Shown here one piece after another: positions 1-9,094 of a DNA stretch of 64,000 nucleotides; the stretch's first letter is position 1, and every line of letters starts with the position of its first letter. The position numbers were made by a program, and so were the translations under genes. The notes beneath the pieces were generated by a model. The model did no database searches, was not told the origin of the DNA, and worked only from the letters and a program-made list of their open reading frames with translations. Source of the stretch: Pelagibius sp037652055 (GTDB lineage: Bacteria > Pseudomonadota > Alphaproteobacteria > Kiloniellales > Kiloniellaceae); assembly GCF_037652055.1 (NCBI RefSeq), contig NZ_JBBKAH010000014.1, positions 1 to 64,000 on the forward strand. Direction: 5' to 3'.

Positions 1-72
1 GGGCTCGATCCGCGCGTAGGCCTCGCGCAGAATGTAAACCGATTGCGCTTCCAGTGCGTCCAGATGGTCCAT
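1..72 (-). CDS. cysD: Sulfate adenylyltransferase small subunit (CysD-like), N-terminal fragment
   Basis: Only the first 24 codons are in the window; the gene runs off the left edge. The peptide begins MDHLDALEAQSVYILREAYA, which resembles the CysD start (a LRQLEAESIHIIRE-like helix just before the SIGKDS ATP-pyrophosphatase loop, which would lie outside the window). CysD with CysN activates sulfate to adenosine 5'-phosphosulfate in the cytoplasm. It is divergent from the polysaccharide genes, which would fit provision of activated sulfate for a sulfated polymer, but assimilatory sulfate reduction is equally possible. The assignment rests on a short N-terminus only. Confidence 0.55.
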   Translation of the reverse strand, partial: MDHLDALEAQSVYILREAYARIEP

Positions 73-263
73 AACGGCGACGGTCCTTAACTTCCGAAAA
101 ATTGCTGCAGGTGGGACAGGCCCGTCCGCAGGCCGATCATGCAGGCAGCATTCCTGGGGGCAGGGGAAATGTCACGCCTTTCATTGGGGTTAGCATAGTG
201 GGGGTTGCCCCCCGACCGGGAGGCGGCATTAACCATGGAGCGGCGCGGGGAACCGGGCTCGTT

Positions 264-281
264 TCTGCAAGTCGTTGCAGA
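264..281. promoter_or_regulatory. 18-bp palindrome in the cysD/phosphomannomutase divergent region
   Basis: TCTGCAA-GTCG-TTGCAGA is a perfect inverted repeat with 7-bp arms, 72 bases before the phosphomannomutase start. Its position between divergent genes suits an operator, but I cannot name the regulator and a chance palindrome is possible. Confidence 0.35.
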
Positions 282-352
282 GTCGGCCGGATTTGGTTTA
301 GCTGGTGGCTCTCCCGGGGGGCCTGACAGCCGGAAACTATGATAGAGGCACT

Positions 353-1771
353 ATGATACTCGCCGATCCGGCCGTGCCGCGCGCCGCACCGCACCGCTTC
401 GACCCCTCGGTCCTGCGCGAATACGACATCCGCGGGGTGGTCGGGCAGACGCTCGACACCGCCGATGCCGAGGCGCTGGGACGGTCCTTCGGGACCCTGG
501 CGTGGCGCCGCGGCGCACGCTCGGTGGCTGTCTGCTACGACGGCCGGCATTCGTCGCCGCGGCTGGCGGAAGCGCTGGCCGGCGGGCTTGCCGCCAGCGG
601 CATCGACGTCGTCGAGATCGGCCGGGGTCCGACGCCGATGCTCTACTTCGCCGCCCACACTCAAGGCGTCGACGGCGGCATCATGGTTACCGGATCGCAC
701 AACCCGCCGGACTACAACGGCTTCAAGCTGACCTTGCAGGGGGCGCCGTTCTTCGGCGAGGACATCCAGGAACTCGGCGCCATCGCGGCGACGGCGGACT
801 ACGAATACGGTACCGGCACGGTCGAGCGGATATCGGTCTTCGATGCCTATGTCGCGCGCATCCTGGAGGCCGTCGCCGGCGAGCGTCGCCTGAAGGTCGC
901 CTGGGACGCCGCCAACGGTGCCATGGGAGAGGCCATGGCCGCGGTGGCGGCGCAGTTGCCCGGCGCGCACATCCTGCTGAACGAAACCATCGACGGCGAC
1001 TTCCCCAATCACCACGCCGACCCGACGGTGCCCGAGAACCTGCGGCAGCTGCAGGCCGTGGTGCTCGCCGAGGGCTGCGATCTCGGCATCGCCTTCGACG
1101 GCGACGGCGACCGGCTGGGGGTCGTCGATTCCCAGGCCCGTATTCTCTGGGGCGATCAGATCCTACTGCTGCTGGCCCGCGACGTCCTGAAGCGGAACCC
1201 GGGGGCGACCATCATCGCCGACGTGAAGTGCAGCCAGGTGCTGTTCGACGGCGTCAGGGCCGCCGGCGGCGTGCCGCTGATGTGGAGCACCGGCCATTCC
1301 CTCATTAAGGCAGAAATGAAAAAGCGTGCGGCGCCGCTGGCCGGGGAGATGAGCGCCCACCTGTTCTTTGCCGACGGCTACTACGGCTATGACGACGCGC
1401 TCTACGCCGCGGTGCGGCTGCTGTCGATCTTGCAGACCTCGGGCGAGAGCCTCGCCGATTTCCGCGATTCCCTGCCGCCGGTGGTGAACACGCCGGAGAT
1501 CCGGGTGCCTTGCCCCGAGGACCGCAAACGGGCGGTGGTGGAGGAGATCAAGGGCCGTCTCATCGCCGCCGGTGACGTGCTGAACGATATCGATGGTGTC
1601 CGGGTCTCCCAGGATGGCGGCTGGTGGCTGCTGCGGGCGTCGAACACCCAGGACATCCTGGTGGTCCGCTGCGAGGCGCCCGACGCCACAGGTCTTGAAA
1701 AACTGAAGGAAAGGGTGCGAGGGGAACTTCGCGCCAGCGGCCTCGAACTGCCCATCGAGGCGGCGGAATGA
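353..1771 (+). CDS. manB: Phosphomannomutase/phosphoglucomutase
   Basis: 472-residue alpha-D-phosphohexomutase of the bacterial PMM/PGM (AlgC/ManB) family, interconverting hexose 6- and 1-phosphates to supply GDP-mannose or UDP/dTDP-glucose precursors. All four family signatures are visible: the phosphoserine loop TGSHNP (113-118), the Mg-binding DGDGDR (249-254), the sugar-binding GEMSAH (331-336) and the phosphate-binding RASNTQ (428-433). Length is normal for the family. The ATG at 353 is chosen because AGAGGC lies just upstream and the family N-terminus (SVLREYDIRG) follows; an upstream in-frame GTG at 305 has no such support. It heads the polysaccharide locus but is 213 bases from the next gene, so it may be transcribed separately. 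Confidence 0.93.
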   Translation: MILADPAVPRAAPHRFDPSVLREYDIRGVVGQTLDTADAEALGRSFGTLAWRRGARSVAVCYDGRHSSPRLAEALAGGLAASGIDVVEIGRGPTPMLYFAAHTQGVDGGIMVTGSHNPPDYNGFKLTLQGAPFFGEDIQELGAIAATADYEYGTGTVERISVFDAYVARILEAVAGERRLKVAWDAANGAMGEAMAAVAAQLPGAHILLNETIDGDFPNHHADPTVPENLRQLQAVVLAEGCDLGIAFDGDGDRLGVVDSQARILWGDQILLLLARDVLKRNPGATIIADVKCSQVLFDGVRAAGGVPLMWSTGHSLIKAEMKKRAAPLAGEMSAHLFFADGYYGYDDALYAAVRLLSILQTSGESLADFRDSLPPVVNTPEIRVPCPEDRKRAVVEEIKGRLIAAGDVLNDIDGVRVSQDGGWWLLRASNTQDILVVRCEAPDATGLEKLKERVRGELRASGLELPIEAAE

Positions 1772-1984
1772 TAGCGGCAGCAGTTTTCATTGCCTGGTCC
1801 GGCGTGGCGCCGTAAGCGGCGGAAATCCTCAGTTAACCATTTAAGCCCAGTATCCAACCGGCTTTGAAGCAGGGGCAACCCGACGCAGGGCGCCTGCCGG
1901 CGCCATGAGCCTTGTGCGCGCTTCATGGTTTGGCTCAATCAGGGTATATTCTACGCGGGCGTCAGAATTTCGGGCCAGGGGTAC

Positions 1985-3148
1985 ATGACCACACGCTTAG
2001 CCGCTGTGGGGGGCGTTATGCTTGTCGCCGGTACGAGACCGGAGATGATCAAGCTCGCACCCATCGTGCGCCAACTCGTTGCGCGGAACGAGTTGCCGGT
2101 GACGCTCGTCTCGACCGCGCAGCAGGCCGATCTGCTGCCCGCCTTCGTCGACCTGATGGGTGTGAAGCCGGACCACGAGCTGAACGTCATGCTGCCAGGC
2201 CAATCGCTGGGCAGCCTGCTGGCGCGTGCCATCGCGGCCCTCGATCCGGTGATCGGGCAGGTGGTGCCGGATCTGGTTGTCGTGCAGGGCGACACCACCA
2301 CGGCGCTGGCCGGCGCCCTGGCGGCGCGCATGCGGGCGGTGCCCGTTGTCCACGTCGAGGCAGGCCTGCGCAGCGGCGATCGTGCCAACCCCTACCCGGA
2401 AGAGGATAACCGGCGGCTGATCTCCCAGGTTGCCGCGTTGCATTGCGCGCCGACTCTCGGCAATCGCGACGCGCTGCTGGCCGAGGGCATTGCCGCGCGC
2501 GATATCGTCGTGACAGGCAATCCGATCGTGGCCTCGCTGCGCGACACGCTGCGGCACAACGGCGCGGGCCGTGAGATCACCGAAGTGCTGGCGCAGATCG
2601 AGGGCTTGAAGCCCATGGTCCTGACCACGCATCGCCGCGAGAGCCTGGGGGCGACCTTGACGCGGAACCTCCGGACGCTGCGCGCTTTCGTCGAGCAGCA
2701 CCCGGACGTCGCGCTCATCGTGCCGGTGCACCTGAATCCCGAAGTGAAACGCACCATCGAAGCCGAACTCAGCGCGGTGGAACGCATCAGCCTGATCGCC
2801 CCCCTCGACTACGCTTCCTTCCTGCACCTGCTTCGATCCGCCTGGCTCGTCGTCTCCGATTCCGGAGGCGTGCAGGAGGAAGTGGCCAGCCTCGGCAAAC
2901 CGCTGTTGATCCTGCGCAGCACGACCGAGCGCCCGGAAGTGGTCGCCTGCGGGGTCGCGAAGATGGCGGGAGAATGGCCCAGCCAGCTCGCCGAACTGCT
3001 GAGCGACAGGCCGGCTCTTGAAAGCTGGATGGCGACGGTTGCGGCGGTTCGCAATCCTTTCGGCGATACGGAAAGTCCCGCCCGGATTGCCGAGGCCATC
3101 ACCGCCTATCTGTCCGTGCCGGCCAAACGCGTGGGCGCGCTGCTATGA
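1985..3148 (+). CDS. wecB: UDP-N-acetylglucosamine 2-epimerase (non-hydrolysing)
   Basis: 387 residues of the WecB/MnaA family, converting UDP-GlcNAc to UDP-ManNAc for surface polysaccharide. Family signatures are GTRPEMIKLAPI near the N-terminus, HVEAGLRSGD, PEEDNRR, THRRES and the UDP-binding SDSGGVQEE near the C-terminus. The ATG at 1985 follows an AGGGG ribosome-binding site at about 1977-1981; an in-frame ATG at 1925 would add a 20-residue non-conserved leader. It is the first gene of a five-gene operon in which every following junction overlaps. Its stop overlaps the next start as ATGA. Confidence 0.93.
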   Translation: MTTRLAAVGGVMLVAGTRPEMIKLAPIVRQLVARNELPVTLVSTAQQADLLPAFVDLMGVKPDHELNVMLPGQSLGSLLARAIAALDPVIGQVVPDLVVVQGDTTTALAGALAARMRAVPVVHVEAGLRSGDRANPYPEEDNRRLISQVAALHCAPTLGNRDALLAEGIAARDIVVTGNPIVASLRDTLRHNGAGREITEVLAQIEGLKPMVLTTHRRESLGATLTRNLRTLRAFVEQHPDVALIVPVHLNPEVKRTIEAELSAVERISLIAPLDYASFLHLLRSAWLVVSDSGGVQEEVASLGKPLLILRSTTERPEVVACGVAKMAGEWPSQLAELLSDRPALESWMATVAAVRNPFGDTESPARIAEAITAYLSVPAKRVGALL

Positions 3149-4842
3149 GCGGCGAAGCGGAAGGCGGGCGGCGTCACATTCTGACCGTGGTCCTGGAGGA
3201 CTACTTCCAGGTCGGCGCCTTCAGCCAGCTCATCCCGAGCGGCTACTGGGACCGCTTCGAAACCAACCTGCAGCGCGACGCGGAGAGAGTCCTGGCGTTG
3301 CTGGAGGAGACCGGGAACCGTGCCACCTTCTTCACCTGCGGCTGGATCGCCGACAACCACCCGGAGATCCTCCGCCGCATCGCCGATGCCGGGCATGAGG
3401 TAGCCTGTCAGGGCTATTTTCACCACGCCATCGGTGAACTGTCCCCTGACGATTTTCGGGCCGATGTCAAGCGCTCGCGGCGAGCGGTCGAGGACGCGAC
3501 GGGACAGGCCGTTCGCGGTTTCAGGATCGGGCGCGGCTGGATCGGCCCGCAGGATCTCTGGGCGCTGAATGTGCTGGCAGAAGAGGGCTTCGCCTACGAT
3601 TCCAGCTGCCGCGCCGTCGGTGGCGACCGTGCCGGCGCCGTTGTGCACCGCCATGCCACGGCCGGCGGCAGCCTGTGGGAGGTGCCGCCGTCGGGTCTTT
3701 CCCTGCTGGGACGGCCGCTGCTGCTGAGCGGCGGCAACTACCTGCGGCAGCTGCCGGACTGGCTGGTGCGGCCGCGCGTGGACCGCTGGGTGTCGTCCCA
3801 TGCCGAGCCGCTGGTGCTCTATTTCCACAGCTGGGAGATGGAGGCCGGGCAGCCCCGTATTGCGGCGGCGACCCTGCTGCAACGCCTCCGGCACTACCGC
3901 AATCTCGAACACATGCCGGACAGGATCCGCTCCTATCTGGCGCGCTACGCATTCACCTCGGTTGCCGATCATCTGGGTCTGGCGCCGGCCGCGGTCGAGC
4001 CGTTGGCGGAAGCGGGACCGGCAGTGCGCGCGGCGGGGCAGGGGGCTGCTCCGGCCGCTGCCGCCCGGGCGCGCCTCAGCCTCGTCATTCCCTGCTTCAA
4101 CGAAGCCGAGACGCTGCGCTACCTGCAGAAGACCCTGCGGCGTTTCGCCGAGAAGAGCGCGCCGCTGTTCGACTTGGACTATGTGCTGGTCGACGACGGC
4201 AGCAGCGACGCGACCTGGGAGCTGCTGCGCGCGTACTTCGGCGGCGAGCAGGGTTTCAAGCTGGTTCGCCACGAGCGGAACCAGGGCATCGCCGCGGCCC
4301 TGATCACCGGGTTTCGCCACGCGCGCGGCGACTATGTGGCGGCGCTCGACGCCGACTGCACCTTCGCGCCGGAACAGCTGCTCGAGATGATGGCGATGAT
4401 GACCGACGCGGTCGACGTTGTCGTCGCGTCGCCGGCGCACGCGCAGGGGGTGATGCAGGCGGTGCCGGCCTGGCGATCGCTGCTGTCGCGCGGCGCGGCC
4501 TTTCTTCACCGCTGCGTCTTCCGCAGCAAGCTGACGAGCTATACGAGCTGCTTTCGCATCTATCGGCGCAGCGTGCTGCAGGATATCGCCGCCTACGATC
4601 CGGGGTTCTGCGGTGTGACGGAGATTCTCGGTCGCCTCGACCTTGCGGGCTGCACCATCGTCGAGTTCCCGGCCGTCCTGGAGACGCGCCTGCTCGGCCG
4701 TTCGAAGATCAAGGTGGTGCGGACCATGGCCGGTCACCTGAAGCTGGCGGTCAGGCTGGCGCGGCTGCGCTGGCTGGGCCGGCCGCTGCCGCTGCCCGCC
4801 GCTGAGATGAAGATCTCCTATGCCGACAATGACCGCACGTGA
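3145..4842 (+). CDS. Degenerate polysaccharide deacetylase fused to family 2 glycosyltransferase
   Basis: 565 residues with two domains. Residues 12-280 match the NodB-fold deacetylases of exopolysaccharide (XrtA/PEP-CTERM-type) loci, seen in LEDYFQVGAF and SPDDFRADVKRSRRAVED. Residues 311-510 are a GT-A glycosyltransferase with LSLVIPCFNE, VDDGSSD and the metal-binding DAD at 402-404. The deacetylase half lacks expected catalytic residues: the usual TVDVED reads TVVLED (V16 for Asp), the first His of the H-x3-H pair is Gln (CQGYFH, Q89), and RAPSFS reads RIGRGW. It may be a substrate-binding or scaffold domain. No membrane anchor is evident. Translationally coupled to wecB (ATGA). Confidence 0.85.
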   Translation: MSGEAEGGRRHILTVVLEDYFQVGAFSQLIPSGYWDRFETNLQRDAERVLALLEETGNRATFFTCGWIADNHPEILRRIADAGHEVACQGYFHHAIGELSPDDFRADVKRSRRAVEDATGQAVRGFRIGRGWIGPQDLWALNVLAEEGFAYDSSCRAVGGDRAGAVVHRHATAGGSLWEVPPSGLSLLGRPLLLSGGNYLRQLPDWLVRPRVDRWVSSHAEPLVLYFHSWEMEAGQPRIAAATLLQRLRHYRNLEHMPDRIRSYLARYAFTSVADHLGLAPAAVEPLAEAGPAVRAAGQGAAPAAAARARLSLVIPCFNEAETLRYLQKTLRRFAEKSAPLFDLDYVLVDDGSSDATWELLRAYFGGEQGFKLVRHERNQGIAAALITGFRHARGDYVAALDADCTFAPEQLLEMMAMMTDAVDVVVASPAHAQGVMQAVPAWRSLLSRGAAFLHRCVFRSKLTSYTSCFRIYRRSVLQDIAAYDPGFCGVTEILGRLDLAGCTIVEFPAVLETRLLGRSKIKVVRTMAGHLKLAVRLARLRWLGRPLPLPAAEMKISYADNDRT

Positions 4843-6202
4843 AGCGGCGCAACCGGCGCCCGACATGGCGGAGGCGCCGTGCCGCTGGGCCGTCGTCGGC
4901 GGCGGCATGCTGGGGCTCACCCTGGCGCTCCGCCTGCATCAGGCCGGCCAGCGCGTCACCGTGTTCGAGGCGGCGCCGAGTTTCGGCGGCCTCGCCTCCG
5001 CCTGGCGGGTCGGCGACGTCGTCTGGGACCGCTACTACCACGTGATCATGCAGACGGATGCCCGCCTGCGGAGCCTGCTTACCGAACTCGGCCTGGAGCG
5101 GGACATCCGCTGGGAAGTCACCCGGACCAACTTCTACACCGGCCGGTCGATGCACCCGTTGAACAATGTGTTCGACTACCTTCGGCTGCCAACCCTCGGT
5201 CCGCTCGACAAGGCGCGCCTTGCCGCGACCATCCTCTACGCCTCGCGCATAGAGGACGGACGTCCGCTGGAGAAGCTCAGCGCCGCGGCCTGGCTGACAC
5301 GCCTGTCGGGAGAGGCCACCTATCGCAACCTCTGGCAGCCCCTGCTGCGGTCCAAGCTGGGCAGCAACGAAAGCAAGGCGTCAGCGGCCTACATCTGGTC
5401 GGTCATCCGGCGCTTCTACGGCGCCCGGCAGGGCGGCATGCAGAAGGAGATGTTCGGCTACGTTCCCGGCGGCTATGGACGCATCCTCGAGGCCTTGCTG
5501 CAGCGGCTGGAAGCCGCAGGCGTCACGCTGCAGGTCAACGCGCCGGTTACTTCTGTAGGGCCGGTCCCGGGCGGCCTGACGGTCAAAACCGGCGAAGGCG
5601 TTCAGCGCTTCGATCGTGTCGTCAACACCTGCGCGGCGCCCATCGCGCTGCAAGCCTGCGAAGGGCTGAGTGCCGACGAGCGCGCGCGGCATGCGGCGAT
5701 CAAGTACCAGGGCATCGTGTGCGCCTCCCTGCTGCTGACACGGCCGCTGGGCGGCGCCTACCTGACCTATATCACCGACGAGAGCATTCCCTTCACCACG
5801 GTGATCGAGATGACCTCGCTGGTCGACCGCGCGCTGACCGGGGGAAAGCATCTGGTCTACCTGCCGCGCTACCTGCCGGCGGACGACCCGCTGCTCGACG
5901 TGGCGGACGACGAGATCGAGGCGCGCTTCCTGCCGGCGCTGATGCGCATGTTTCCCGACCTCAAGCGCGACGAGATCACGGCCTTCAAGGTGACACGGAC
6001 GCGCCATGTCCTGGCGCTCTCGACGCTCGACTACAGCGATCGGCTGCCGCCGATGGCGACCGCGCTGCCCGGCCTTTTCATCGTCAACTCCGCCCAGATC
6101 GTGAATGCCTCGCTCAGCGTGAACGAGACGGTGAATCTCGCCAATGAAGCGGCGGCGATGCTGCTGTCGCAGCCGGCCGTGGCGGGAGCGGCGGCGCGAT
6201 GA
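4820..6202 (+). CDS. FAD/NAD(P)-dependent amine-oxidase-fold oxidoreductase of polysaccharide locus
   Basis: 460 residues with an N-terminal Rossmann dinucleotide motif (VVGGGMLGLTLALRL, then VFEAAPSFGGLAS), the layout of protoporphyrinogen-oxidase/UDP-galactopyranose-mutase-like flavoproteins. Such proteins recur in exopolysaccharide gene clusters, but their substrates are rarely known, so I give no reaction. It overlaps the preceding gene by 23 bases, and its stop overlaps the next start by 4, which fixes it inside the operon. A second ATG nine bases downstream (4829) is an equally good start. Probably cytoplasmic; no signal peptide is seen. Confidence 0.8.
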   Translation: MPTMTAREAAQPAPDMAEAPCRWAVVGGGMLGLTLALRLHQAGQRVTVFEAAPSFGGLASAWRVGDVVWDRYYHVIMQTDARLRSLLTELGLERDIRWEVTRTNFYTGRSMHPLNNVFDYLRLPTLGPLDKARLAATILYASRIEDGRPLEKLSAAAWLTRLSGEATYRNLWQPLLRSKLGSNESKASAAYIWSVIRRFYGARQGGMQKEMFGYVPGGYGRILEALLQRLEAAGVTLQVNAPVTSVGPVPGGLTVKTGEGVQRFDRVVNTCAAPIALQACEGLSADERARHAAIKYQGIVCASLLLTRPLGGAYLTYITDESIPFTTVIEMTSLVDRALTGGKHLVYLPRYLPADDPLLDVADDEIEARFLPALMRMFPDLKRDEITAFKVTRTRHVLALSTLDYSDRLPPMATALPGLFIVNSAQIVNASLSVNETVNLANEAAAMLLSQPAVAGAAAR

Positions 6203-7182
6203 CCGCCGGGACGAGAGCGCAGCCGGCGGCGACGCTGTCGCTGGATCTGGACAATCTCTGGTGCTATCAGCGCAGCTTCGGCCTTGCCGGCTGGCAGGAC
6301 TATCCGTCCTTCGCCGAGCGGGCGCTGCCCCGGATCCTCGCGATTCTGGACCGGCTCGACCTGCGGCTGACCCTCTTCATCATCGGCCGGGATGCCGAGC
6401 GTCCATCGATCCGCGGGCTGCTCGGCGAGGCTGTGGGGGCGGGGCACGAAGCCGCAAACCACTCCTACGACCACGATCCGGAGATGCTGCGGTGGGCGCC
6501 GGAGCGCATCGGTGACGACATAGCGCGAGCGGAAAACGCGATCGTGGCGGCAACGGGGCAACGGCCGCACGGCTTCCGCGGGCCGGCCTTCGCGGTCTCG
6601 CCGCGCATGCTGGAGGTGCTCGTCGGGCGCGGCTATGCCTACGATGCGTCCAGTTTCCCGAACAGCCTGGGCGCGCTCGCGCGTTCCTATCACCGCCGGC
6701 AGATGTCGCGCCTGGCGTCCGGCGCGCCGCGCACCGAGCCTGCCTACGGCGGTCTCGCGGAGGCTTGGCAGCCTTTGCGGCCCTTTCGCTGGTCGTTGCC
6801 CAAAGGCGCGCTCGTGGAAGTGCCGGTGACGACGATGCCGATCCTGCGGCTGCCGTTTCACGGCACCTATCTGCACCACCTGGCCGACCGCTCGCCCGGC
6901 TTGGCGCGGGCTTATTTCCGCGCGTCGCTCGGCCTCTGCCGGTTGCGCGGCGTGCCGCCGTCGCTGCTGCTGCATCTCACCGATGTGATCGGTCATGACG
7001 ATTGCCCCGGACTGGACTACCTGCCGGGGATGCGCCGCAGCGGCGCGCAGAAGGCGGCTTTCCTGGAAGGCCTGCTGGCGGCCTACCGAGACACTTTTCG
7101 CGTCATGCCGACCGGTGGCTTCATCGATGCCCTGCAAGCGCGGCAGCCCCTGCATCACGTTTCCCTGGCGGCCGTCTCGTGA
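6199..7182 (+). CDS. NodB-type polysaccharide deacetylase
   Basis: 327 residues. Unlike the fused copy upstream, this one keeps the catalytic pattern: an acidic pair near the N-terminus (LSLDLDNLW), the metal-binding HSYDH and the substrate-loop Arg in GFRGPAF. It should remove N- or O-acetyl groups from the polymer or its precursor. No signal peptide is visible, so it may act on lipid-linked or nucleotide-linked intermediates in the cytoplasm. It shares ATGA with the gene before it and GTGA with the gene after it. Confidence 0.85.
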   Translation: MTAGTRAQPAATLSLDLDNLWCYQRSFGLAGWQDYPSFAERALPRILAILDRLDLRLTLFIIGRDAERPSIRGLLGEAVGAGHEAANHSYDHDPEMLRWAPERIGDDIARAENAIVAATGQRPHGFRGPAFAVSPRMLEVLVGRGYAYDASSFPNSLGALARSYHRRQMSRLASGAPRTEPAYGGLAEAWQPLRPFRWSLPKGALVEVPVTTMPILRLPFHGTYLHHLADRSPGLARAYFRASLGLCRLRGVPPSLLLHLTDVIGHDDCPGLDYLPGMRRSGAQKAAFLEGLLAAYRDTFRVMPTGGFIDALQARQPLHHVSLAAVS

Positions 7183-8975
7183 CCGCGCTGACGCCCCGGA
7201 AGCCGAGCATGGGGAGTGGCGGCCCTGACCGCCTGGCCGCGGCGCTGGCCGCCGGCGAGTGGCGCGCCAGCATGTTCTGCTTCCTGCTGCTGGTCGCCTT
7301 CTACCTGGCGACGGCGGCCGGCAATCTCAGCGAAACCGACGACGTCTACGCCTTTGCCTATCGTGCCGAGCACTTCGACCTGGCGCGGCTGTCGGATCCG
7401 CGGCTGATGCTTTACCACGCTGCCATGCGTCTGTTGTTCCTGGGCAGTCAGGCCGTGGGATTGGATCTCGGCGCCCTCGGGCTCATGCGCGCCGTATCGG
7501 CGCTCGCGGCCGGCGGATCGCTGCTGCTGATCGTCCGCATCGCCTCCGCCGACCTGAAGCTCGGCCCGACGGTGGCTCTCGCCGCGGGAGCGATCCTTGC
7601 CAGCTGCTATGGCTTCTGGCGCTACGCGGCGGAAGCGGAGGTCTATCTTCCGGCGATCTTTCTGATCCTGCTGATCTTCCGCGGTCTCTCGGCGCTCGGC
7701 CGTGATATCGGCGTGAGGCCGGACGGGAAAGAGGGGGGCGGGAAAGCGGCGCTGGCCGCGGCGGGGTGGGGGACGCTGGCGGGCCTGGCGATCCTCTTCT
7801 ATCAGCCGAGCGTTATTCCGCTGTACTTCGCCTTTCCGCTGTTGCTGGCGCGGCGGTCCCACATCGCCGCGCTTTGCGGCTACCTGCTGGCCGGGGGCGT
7901 CGTCGTTTGCACGGGCTATGCGATCGGCTTTCTGGTCTATTGGCAAGGTGCGCCCAGCCTGGCCGGCTTCATAACCTTCATGTCGCAGCGGTCGGGTGAG
8001 TTCATCGTGCCGCCGCTGTCGCTGCGCACCGTGGCCGTCTCCCTGGTGCGCGCGGCCTTCGCCCTCGGACACGACATCGCGTCGGCCAACTGGATCTTCG
8101 CATTCGACCCGGTTTCCGGGGTGATCCAGCGGGCGTTCTCCTACAACGTCATCACCGAGGAGATCTTCCTGGCCAAGCGGGCCGGCGCGCTCGCCTACCT
8201 GCCGCTTGCCACGCTGTTGCTTCTGATCGTCCTGGCCGCCGGTTTGCTGGTGAAGCTGTGGCCGCTCTCCCTGGCGCCACTGCGCGACCGGCGGGTGCTG
8301 ACGCTGGTGGCGTGGGTTGCGGCCAACGGCGCCATCGTCGGGCGCCTGAACCCGGCAGGCGTGGAGGCCTGGATCGTGCTGCTGCCGCCGCTGGTGCTGC
8401 TGTTGGCGGTCCTGGTGGTTCAGCCCTACTGCGCCCGGGGGGCGGGCCGCTGGATCGCCGGCTTTGCAACCGTCCTCTTCCTGCACAACGCCCTGGGCGG
8501 TATGGCCTTGGTTCAGGACCCGGCCGGTGAGTACGACCGGGTAAAGGGTACCTGGGTCATCGCCGAGGCCGAGCCGCGGGATCTGGTGGTGGTCGCGGGC
8601 AACGCCGGGCTGGTGGAAACCCTGCGCTATCTCTCCCGCGCGAAAATTGCGCTGATCTCCGTGAACGACGCACCTAAGCTGGCTGACAGCCTGCGGCAGG
8701 ACGACCTGTCGCAGCTGCGTGTCCTCACCCGCGGCCGCGACTTCAAAAATTTGCTTCTGCACGCCCTGATCAAGGAGACCGCAGCGGCGGGCGGCCGCCT
8801 GATCCTCTTTGAGGACTTTTTCGAACGCCCCCCGAGCCTGCAGGATCGACCCTGGCCGGCTTTCGACCGGGTCCGCGCGTTGCGGGACGCGGCGACAAAG
8901 GTCTACGACAGTGCCGGGGCCGGCGCGACCTACATCCTGCCGCTGCCCGCATCCTGGCGTGGCGCAACCCGGTGA
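7179..8975 (+). CDS. Polytopic membrane protein, probable GT-C-type glycosyltransferase or mannosyltransferase-like
   Basis: 598 residues with about ten or more hydrophobic segments, starting with FCFLLLVAFYLATAAG, and a soluble C-terminal part of about 150 residues. An early loop ETDDVYAF resembles the acidic loop-1 motif of GT-C enzymes, and SCYGFWRYAAEAEVY resembles membrane glycosyltransferases of the PMT/DUF2723 type. I infer transfer of a sugar from a polyprenyl carrier at the periplasmic face. The GTG at 7179 is chosen because it overlaps the previous stop (GTGA); an ATG at 7209 is the alternative. It is the last gene of the operon. Confidence 0.65.
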   Translation: MTALTPRKPSMGSGGPDRLAAALAAGEWRASMFCFLLLVAFYLATAAGNLSETDDVYAFAYRAEHFDLARLSDPRLMLYHAAMRLLFLGSQAVGLDLGALGLMRAVSALAAGGSLLLIVRIASADLKLGPTVALAAGAILASCYGFWRYAAEAEVYLPAIFLILLIFRGLSALGRDIGVRPDGKEGGGKAALAAAGWGTLAGLAILFYQPSVIPLYFAFPLLLARRSHIAALCGYLLAGGVVVCTGYAIGFLVYWQGAPSLAGFITFMSQRSGEFIVPPLSLRTVAVSLVRAAFALGHDIASANWIFAFDPVSGVIQRAFSYNVITEEIFLAKRAGALAYLPLATLLLLIVLAAGLLVKLWPLSLAPLRDRRVLTLVAWVAANGAIVGRLNPAGVEAWIVLLPPLVLLLAVLVVQPYCARGAGRWIAGFATVLFLHNALGGMALVQDPAGEYDRVKGTWVIAEAEPRDLVVVAGNAGLVETLRYLSRAKIALISVNDAPKLADSLRQDDLSQLRVLTRGRDFKNLLLHALIKETAAAGGRLILFEDFFERPPSLQDRPWPAFDRVRALRDAATKVYDSAGAGATYILPLPASWRGATR

Positions 8976-9094
8976 CGTGCAAAGGACCGCCGACGAGCGA
9001 GGTGGACTGCGTAGCCGGTGAGAATGGCCCTTAACCGCAGAACACGTTCCTGCAAGATTCGATACGTCAGGACCGAAGAAACACGGGGAATTTC

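Noticed and set aside
137..1015. Long leftward open frame opposite the phosphomannomutase gene
   Set aside because: It is Arg/His-rich antisense sequence produced by high third-position GC; no family motif, while the + strand has all phosphohexomutase motifs.
1889..1904. GGCGCC-TGCC-GGCGCC hairpin before wecB
   Set aside because: Only a 6-bp stem without a T run; too short to call in GC-rich DNA.
9003..9011. TGGACTGCG before the amine oxidase, similar to a MocR half-site
   Set aside because: No partner AGTCCAAT at the required spacing; a 9-base match can be chance.
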